Below are positions 60,089 through 64,000 of a DNA stretch of 64,000 bases, in pieces. Source of the DNA: Nocardiopsis quinghaiensis (GTDB lineage Bacteria; Actinomycetota; Actinomycetes; Streptosporangiales; Streptosporangiaceae). The DNA is taken from the NCBI RefSeq assembly GCF_008638365.1, contig NZ_VWVU01000003.1, positions 1-64,000 on the forward strand. The letters are read 5' to 3'. Each line of letters begins with the position of its first letter. The stretch's first letter is position 1. A program made the translations under genes and the position numbers. The notes under the pieces are model-generated. The model was not told the DNA's origin, ran no database searches, and saw only the letters and a program-made list of their open reading frames with translations.

Positions 60089-60618
60089 TCATCCTGCTTC
60101 TCGGAGTTGGAGGACGAGCACGGCTCGGGTGACCTCTCCAGCCCGGTGCGGGCAGCACCGCAGCCGGCGCAGGACGTCCCAGTTCTTGAGTTGGGCGATG
60201 GCTCGCTCTCCGGGGCTGCGGAGCTTGGCGTGCTCGGAGTTGGCGTCCTTCTTCCACCGCGGCTTGCCCCGGCCCTTACGCGGTCGTAGGCGATGAGCGT
60301 GCCGTCGACGATCACATACCCCCGCCCTTTGCGGCGTGCGCGGCGTAGGCCCTGTTCCAGGGTGGGTGCCTGCTTCGCGAGCAGGGCCGTGGTCTCGCGC
60401 ACGTACCGCCAGGCGGTCGTGGTGCCCACCTCGAAACCGGACGCGACCTGGGTGAGGGTCTCGCCTTTGTACAGGTGGACCAGCACGAGCAGGGCCTGCT
60501 GTGCCGGGTCCAGGCGTCGCCATCGGGAACCAGCCGTCTTGCGGTGGGCGCGGATGGTGCGGGCGGCCAGGTTGAGGGGGCGGCGTGACAGGGGCAGCGC
60601 GGCACGGTAGAACAGCAT
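60089..60618 (-). pseudogene. IS5-family (DDE) transposase with its core deleted
   Basis: The start MLFYRAALPLSRRPLNLAARTIRAHRKTAG and the HTH region (LTQVASGFEVGTTTAWRYVRETTALL) lead to RGYVIVDGTLIAYDRVRA, which holds the first catalytic Asp (VDGT). The sequence then shifts frame and continues as ANSEHAKLRSPGERAIAQLKNWDVL and RRLRCCPHRAGEVTRAVLVLQL, the C terminus with the catalytic Glu (ERA). About 90 family residues, including the second Asp, are missing. Non-functional. Confidence 0.88.
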
Positions 60619-61078
60619 GTGGAGCCTCTGGTGGGCAGGTTTTCTTGGTCGTTAACTCATCTACCAGGGGCTTCTTGCTGTCATGGGAGGTTCTGGGCAG
60701 TCGGTGTGAGCCTGTGACCAGCACCTTCAGGATGGAAAAGGCTCACTGCTCTTACCGTCGAGTAGCACAGTCTCCAGAAAGAGGGTGGAAGGAATTCATG
60801 TATCTGATATTGAGCATGGTATCCCTCCTTCTGAGATCGCTGATTTTGATGCACAAGGCAATAGGGCCGCCGAGCATGGTCTCCTTGATGGAGTAGCTGT
60901 GGTTGGACCGGAACCAGGGTGAGGGCCTGGATGACCTCCTGCGTGATCAGGCCCTGTCCTGGATGCGCGTGCCGGACGCCGTGTTCTGGACCCGCCCACC
61001 CTTGTGCGCCCGTATCGACGGGCCAGGGTTGTACTCGTGCAAGCGGTGCGGGTCGTCGTTGGATGGGCAGGCCACGCT
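60619..61078. other. Unassigned stretch between transposase and ABC fragments
   Basis: About 460 bases. Several short frames, none with a ribosome site and a recognisable product. Likely more insertion-sequence debris, unidentified. Confidence 0.45.
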
Positions 61079-61343
61079 TCAGAGCGTGGGAGTGGGGTCG
61101 GGATCGTCGTGGTAGGCACTGGCCTGGAGTGTGAACAGCTCGTGGTAGCGGCCTTGGGCTGCCATGAGTTCGTCATGGGTACCGTGCTCGATCACCTGTC
61201 CCTGGTCCAGGACATAGATGCGGTCGGCCATGCGCACCGAGGCCATGCGGTGGGTGATGAGCACAACGGCCGCGCCCGTGCGGCGCGCGTGCGTCCTGAT
61301 CGTGTCGAAGAAGCGGGCCTCGCCCTTGGCGTCCAGCGTTATC
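61079..61343 (-). pseudogene. C-terminal fragment of an ABC exporter NBD
   Basis: TLDAKGEARFFDTIRTHARRTGAAVVLITHRMASVRMADRIYVLDQG, followed by QVIEHGTHDELMAAQGRYHELFTLQASAYHDDP and a stop at 61079. This spans the D-loop (LDAKGE), the switch His (THRM) and the terminal helices of ABCB-type exporters. Everything upstream, including Walker A, signature and membrane domain, is gone. It is transcribed away from the bacteriocin gene. Confidence 0.88.
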
Positions 61344-61778
61344 TAGGGTTGTCAACTCGTTCCCACAGTTCAAAGAAGGATCGGCAGCTCTGTCACATGA
61401 GTTACGTGGGTGTTGCTGGCCATGGACCCTCGGTCGATCCGATGGTGCCGTGCTCCCACCACCCGCGAGCACGACAGAGCAGGGCTTACGCCTCCCAACG
61501 ACGGCATAAGCCTCATTCCTTCAACCCTTGGACGACCCCTACTGCGAGCATAGTTACGAAAAAGACCGATGGCCGGATCCGGCCATGCATAATAAAGAAG
61601 GCGCAATGATCCAGGTGAGACAGCGTTCAACCGAAATCCCAATACGCGAATGTGATTAGCGTCACATTGAAGGTTTTTTCGATCGCTAATAACGTCGTGA
61701 ATTGCTGCGGGCGACCACCCGAAGCTTCCGTGTGAATCTTTTGCGCGGTGCCATGAACGAGCTCAGACAAGGACCCCC
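61344..61778 (+). promoter_or_regulatory. Upstream region of the bacteriocin gene
   Basis: 435 bases without a supported gene. The last ~150 bases are AT-rich compared with the window and carry the CRP-like site at 61651. A run of T (61674-61679) and taataacg (61687-61694) are promoter-like. Confidence 0.55.
61651..61666. promoter_or_regulatory. CRP/GlxR-like site
   Basis: tgtga-ttagcg-tcaca is a perfect match to the CRP-type TGTGA-N6-TCACA consensus, 112 bases before the bacteriocin ATG. Crp and GlxR proteins of actinobacteria bind sites of this form. Confidence 0.7.
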
Positions 61779-62075
61779 ATGAGCAACACCATCAAGCGTA
61801 TCGCCACGACGACGCTTCTCGCTGCGGGCATCGCAGCGGGTGCCGCAGGAGCAGCTTCGGCGACCATTGTCAATATCGGCGGCGGCACCTGGGACTATGG
61901 CGTCGGCGGCGGCACCGTTTGGTCCGACTACTACCACGGTTCTTCTTGCCACTCCTCCTCTGTAAGTGGTGAGTACTACTCCTCCTCTGGTGCCACTGCA
62001 GCCGGATCCTGGGCGAGGGCCTCCGCCCCGGACACGTGGATGGTGGACCACTCCTACTGGAACAACCAGTGCTGA
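61779..62075 (+). CDS. Lactococcin-972-family bacteriocin precursor
   Basis: 98 residues, ATG 61779 after ACAAGGA. A Sec signal peptide (MSNTIKRIATTTLLAAGIAAGAAGAASA, cut about residue 28) precedes a mature ~70-residue peptide. NIGGGTWDYGVGGGTVWSDYYHGSSCHSSSV and GATAAGSWARASAPD match the Lcn972 pattern (GGGxWxYG...VWSxYxHxxxxHxSSV...ASA). Two Cys. Lactococcin 972 blocks septum formation by binding lipid II; the same target is possible here. Part of a two-gene or longer locus. Confidence 0.92.
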   Translation: MSNTIKRIATTTLLAAGIAAGAAGAASATIVNIGGGTWDYGVGGGTVWSDYYHGSSCHSSSVSGEYYSSSGATAAGSWARASAPDTWMVDHSYWNNQC

Positions 62076-62090
62076 GTAACTCTCATGCCA

Positions 62091-62123
62091 CGGTCCGCCG
62101 ACAGGGATCCTGTCGGCGGACCG
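62091..62123 (+). terminator. Strong hairpin between bacteriocin and membrane-protein genes
   Basis: A 15-bp perfect stem (62091-62105 with 62109-62123) and 3-base loop, starting 15 bases after the bacteriocin stop and ending 25 before the next ATG. No T tract. It may partly terminate transcription or protect the upstream mRNA. Confidence 0.8.
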
Positions 62124-62148
62124 CCGAATTTCCAAGCTGAAGAGAATC

Positions 62149-64000
62149 ATGGTCCACCGCAACGTCATTGTCGGCTACGCCGTTCCTGCCCTGTTGTCCG
62201 TCATACTGGCCTTTCTGACCCTCAGTTCCTCGGCCCAGGAACTCACGCCCGGAGATCCCGATCTGTTGTGGATTAAGGAGAACGACAAAACCTCTACGGT
62301 CGAGGATATCACCGAAGCCATTGACGAGGTAGCTCAAGCTGAGGGGTTCACGGTCGTCCTCGATCTCTCAGACCTGAACAATCCAGGGAACCTGCGCCAT
62401 TTCTACATCGCCGCAGGGGACGCCGGAAGCCCCGGTGGCGCATGGCTGGAAGACGGCTACCCCGACTTCGGCCGTGCCATGCAGACGCAGGTGCACTCCT
62501 TCTCCGAGTTGACCGTCGCCGACCCGCGTGGCTATTACCTCGTCTACGGGGACGGAGGCGACGTCCGGTTTCTCCAGGACGCACTCGCCGACGTCGGACT
62601 CACCGGCCAGGTGAGCACGTTCGATGAGCTAATGCACTGGGAGGACTATCTGCTGGCCGATGACCTCATGGCCGCAGTCATCACCGCAGCACTGTGCATC
62701 GCCATCCTGGTCGGCGCAGGCGTCCTACTGGGCGCCAGGTCCTACGGCGTCCTACGGCTCAACGGCCACTCCTACACGCGCATCCTGATCCGTGATCTAG
62801 TCCACGCGGTGCGGGTTTGGGCTCTTGCCGGTGTGGTGACCACCGCAGCCACGCTCGTCTTTCTCGGCTTCTACAACGGGCTGGCCCAACTACCCCTCTT
62901 CGCCATCATTGTCGGTTACCTGATCGCCGGTTTGACCGCCGTCGCCCTGGCCTCGCACGCCCTTGCTTTGGGCCTGCTGCACCTGTCCAGTCTGCTCAGC
63001 GCCCTCAAGGGCAAACTCCCCGCCCGGTCAACCCTGACAGCCGTCTACCTTGTTCGCACCAGCGCGCTGGTTCTGGTCCTCGGTGCGGTCAGCGCACTGG
63101 GCACTTCCATTGCTGAGGCCAACGACTACCGTGGCGGATTCGAGCGTTTCGCCCAGGCAGGCGAAACCTCCAGGATCAGGCTCCTCGGCAGCGTTCAAGG
63201 TGAGGAGATGACCGAGGCCATGGACAACGTCATCGGCCCTTGGCTGCGTCAGTCGGATGCTGACGGGCGCACGATCCTCGTCGAACAGACATACCCTTCA
63301 GACTTCCTTCCCACTGGTTCGCCCTATCTCGACTTCGACGTCCTACTGGTCAATGACACCTACCTGGAGCACAATGAGGCCCTGGCCCCCGACGGTGAAC
63401 CTTACGGCGCCAGTGACACGATCCGCGTCCTCATTCCCGACTCGCTCGCCGAACACGAGGCCTCGCTGGTCGAGGGCACGCAGAGCTGGGCAGAGTTTCA
63501 GACCGAAGCGCCCACCGAGGTCGAAGCACTTCCCCTCGCCGGCCCTCAGGAGATGTTCACCTATGGGACTACCAGCCAGGTCACGCTGCAGAGCCTGACC
63601 ACGGTTACGGACCCCGTGGTCGTCGCAGTGCCCAACGGTTCGCTGAGCGCTCCCCAATACGCCAGCCAGGCGTCGAGGGGCGGACTCCTGTTCACGGACC
63701 CGTCCGAGGCGGAGAGCGCCATCGCCGAGGGCCCGCTCGCAACCTACGTCAACGGCCTCCAGCCGGTGGCCCTCATCGCCGCTGACGAATACGGCGAGAT
63801 CCTATCCGAACTGCGGGTCCGTGCCGTCAACCTCATCGCCTTGATCGCGGTCCTGGCGATGACCGCCATCGCCGCTGGCCTCGTGTACGTGCGTACCAGC
63901 GCCCAGACCATCTTCGCTCGCCACATCAGTGGGTGGACGTTCATCGCCACCCACCGCAGGCTTCTCGCCTTCGAGGGTTTGCTCGCCCTCGCCTTCACCG
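62149..64000 (+). CDS. Bacteriocin-associated integral membrane protein (lactococcin-972 type), partial
   Basis: 617 codons seen, open at the right edge. ATG 62149 after GAAGAGA. A signal-anchor (GYAVPALLSVILAFLTLSS) is followed by an extracytoplasmic domain of ~150 residues. Four helices follow (LMAAVITAALCIAILVGAG, ALAGVVTTAATLVFLGF, FAIIVGYLIAGLTAVALA, SALVLVLGAVSALG). Then come a second large outer domain and another helix (NLIALIAVLAMTAIAAGLVYV). This is the DUF1430/7-TM protein always found beside Lcn972 genes, thought to work with an ABC ATPase in export or immunity. The ATPase is presumably beyond the window. Confidence 0.88.
   Translation, partial: MVHRNVIVGYAVPALLSVILAFLTLSSSAQELTPGDPDLLWIKENDKTSTVEDITEAIDEVAQAEGFTVVLDLSDLNNPGNLRHFYIAAGDAGSPGGAWLEDGYPDFGRAMQTQVHSFSELTVADPRGYYLVYGDGGDVRFLQDALADVGLTGQVSTFDELMHWEDYLLADDLMAAVITAALCIAILVGAGVLLGARSYGVLRLNGHSYTRILIRDLVHAVRVWALAGVVTTAATLVFLGFYNGLAQLPLFAIIVGYLIAGLTAVALASHALALGLLHLSSLLSALKGKLPARSTLTAVYLVRTSALVLVLGAVSALGTSIAEANDYRGGFERFAQAGETSRIRLLGSVQGEEMTEAMDNVIGPWLRQSDADGRTILVEQTYPSDFLPTGSPYLDFDVLLVNDTYLEHNEALAPDGEPYGASDTIRVLIPDSLAEHEASLVEGTQSWAEFQTEAPTEVEALPLAGPQEMFTYGTTSQVTLQSLTTVTDPVVVAVPNGSLSAPQYASQASRGGLLFTDPSEAESAIAEGPLATYVNGLQPVALIAADEYGEILSELRVRAVNLIALIAVLAMTAIAAGLVYVRTSAQTIFARHISGWTFIATHRRLLAFEGLLALAFT

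Overview
The window is chromosomal DNA from a very GC-rich actinomycete. GTG and TTG starts, four-base start/stop overlaps, DtxR/IdeR-type iron boxes, a fused MrpA-MrpB, a single-chain acyl-CoA carboxylase and actinobacterial integrative-element debris all fit. A Nocardiopsis-like or related Streptosporangiales genome is the best guess, but the sequence alone does not prove the genus.

Bases 1-8,000 carry a cut-off family-16 glycosidase and an iron-siderophore locus: a lipoprotein receptor, a siderophore-interacting reductase (SIP), two iron boxes and a heterodimeric ABC pair resembling a split IrtAB. A decayed second SIP copy follows. Bases 8,000-12,000 hold VOC, VanZ, MocR and PNPOx-like genes. 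Bases 12,157-17,812 are a complete six-gene Mrp Na+/H+ antiporter operon. A broken ABC ATPase, an 1,820-residue carboxylase, a glycosyltransferase fossil and divergent kdpD/kdpE follow.

Bases 28,300-35,600 form an arsenic island: an ArsR-acetyltransferase fusion, three flavoproteins, a shortened MFS gene, an ACR3 efflux pump, ArsR and ArsC. Next are a tandem universal stress protein, a P1B-4 metal ATPase with its SmtB-type regulator, and a LacI-controlled operon (oxidoreductase, DUF6807, cupin) with a striking double operator.

Bases 43,400-48,900 are a decayed integrative element bounded by direct repeats that include tRNA 3'-end fragments. It holds an S1-domain protein, a PAS-GAF-PP2C phosphatase, an integrase tail, and a 1.22-kb unit with IS3-like ends that encloses a P-loop ATPase gene. 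Next to it lies an uncharacterised two-gene module (P-loop NTPase plus membrane-anchored periplasmic-binding-protein-like receptor). Ordinary genes return at 53,500-58,550 (Mug, HxlR/NmrA, PanE).

From 58,550 the sequence is again mosaic: a DUF2637 protein, a transposase with its core deleted, and an ABC exporter tail. It ends in a lactococcin-972-type bacteriocin locus with a CRP-like promoter site and a large hairpin before the associated membrane-protein gene, which runs off the window.
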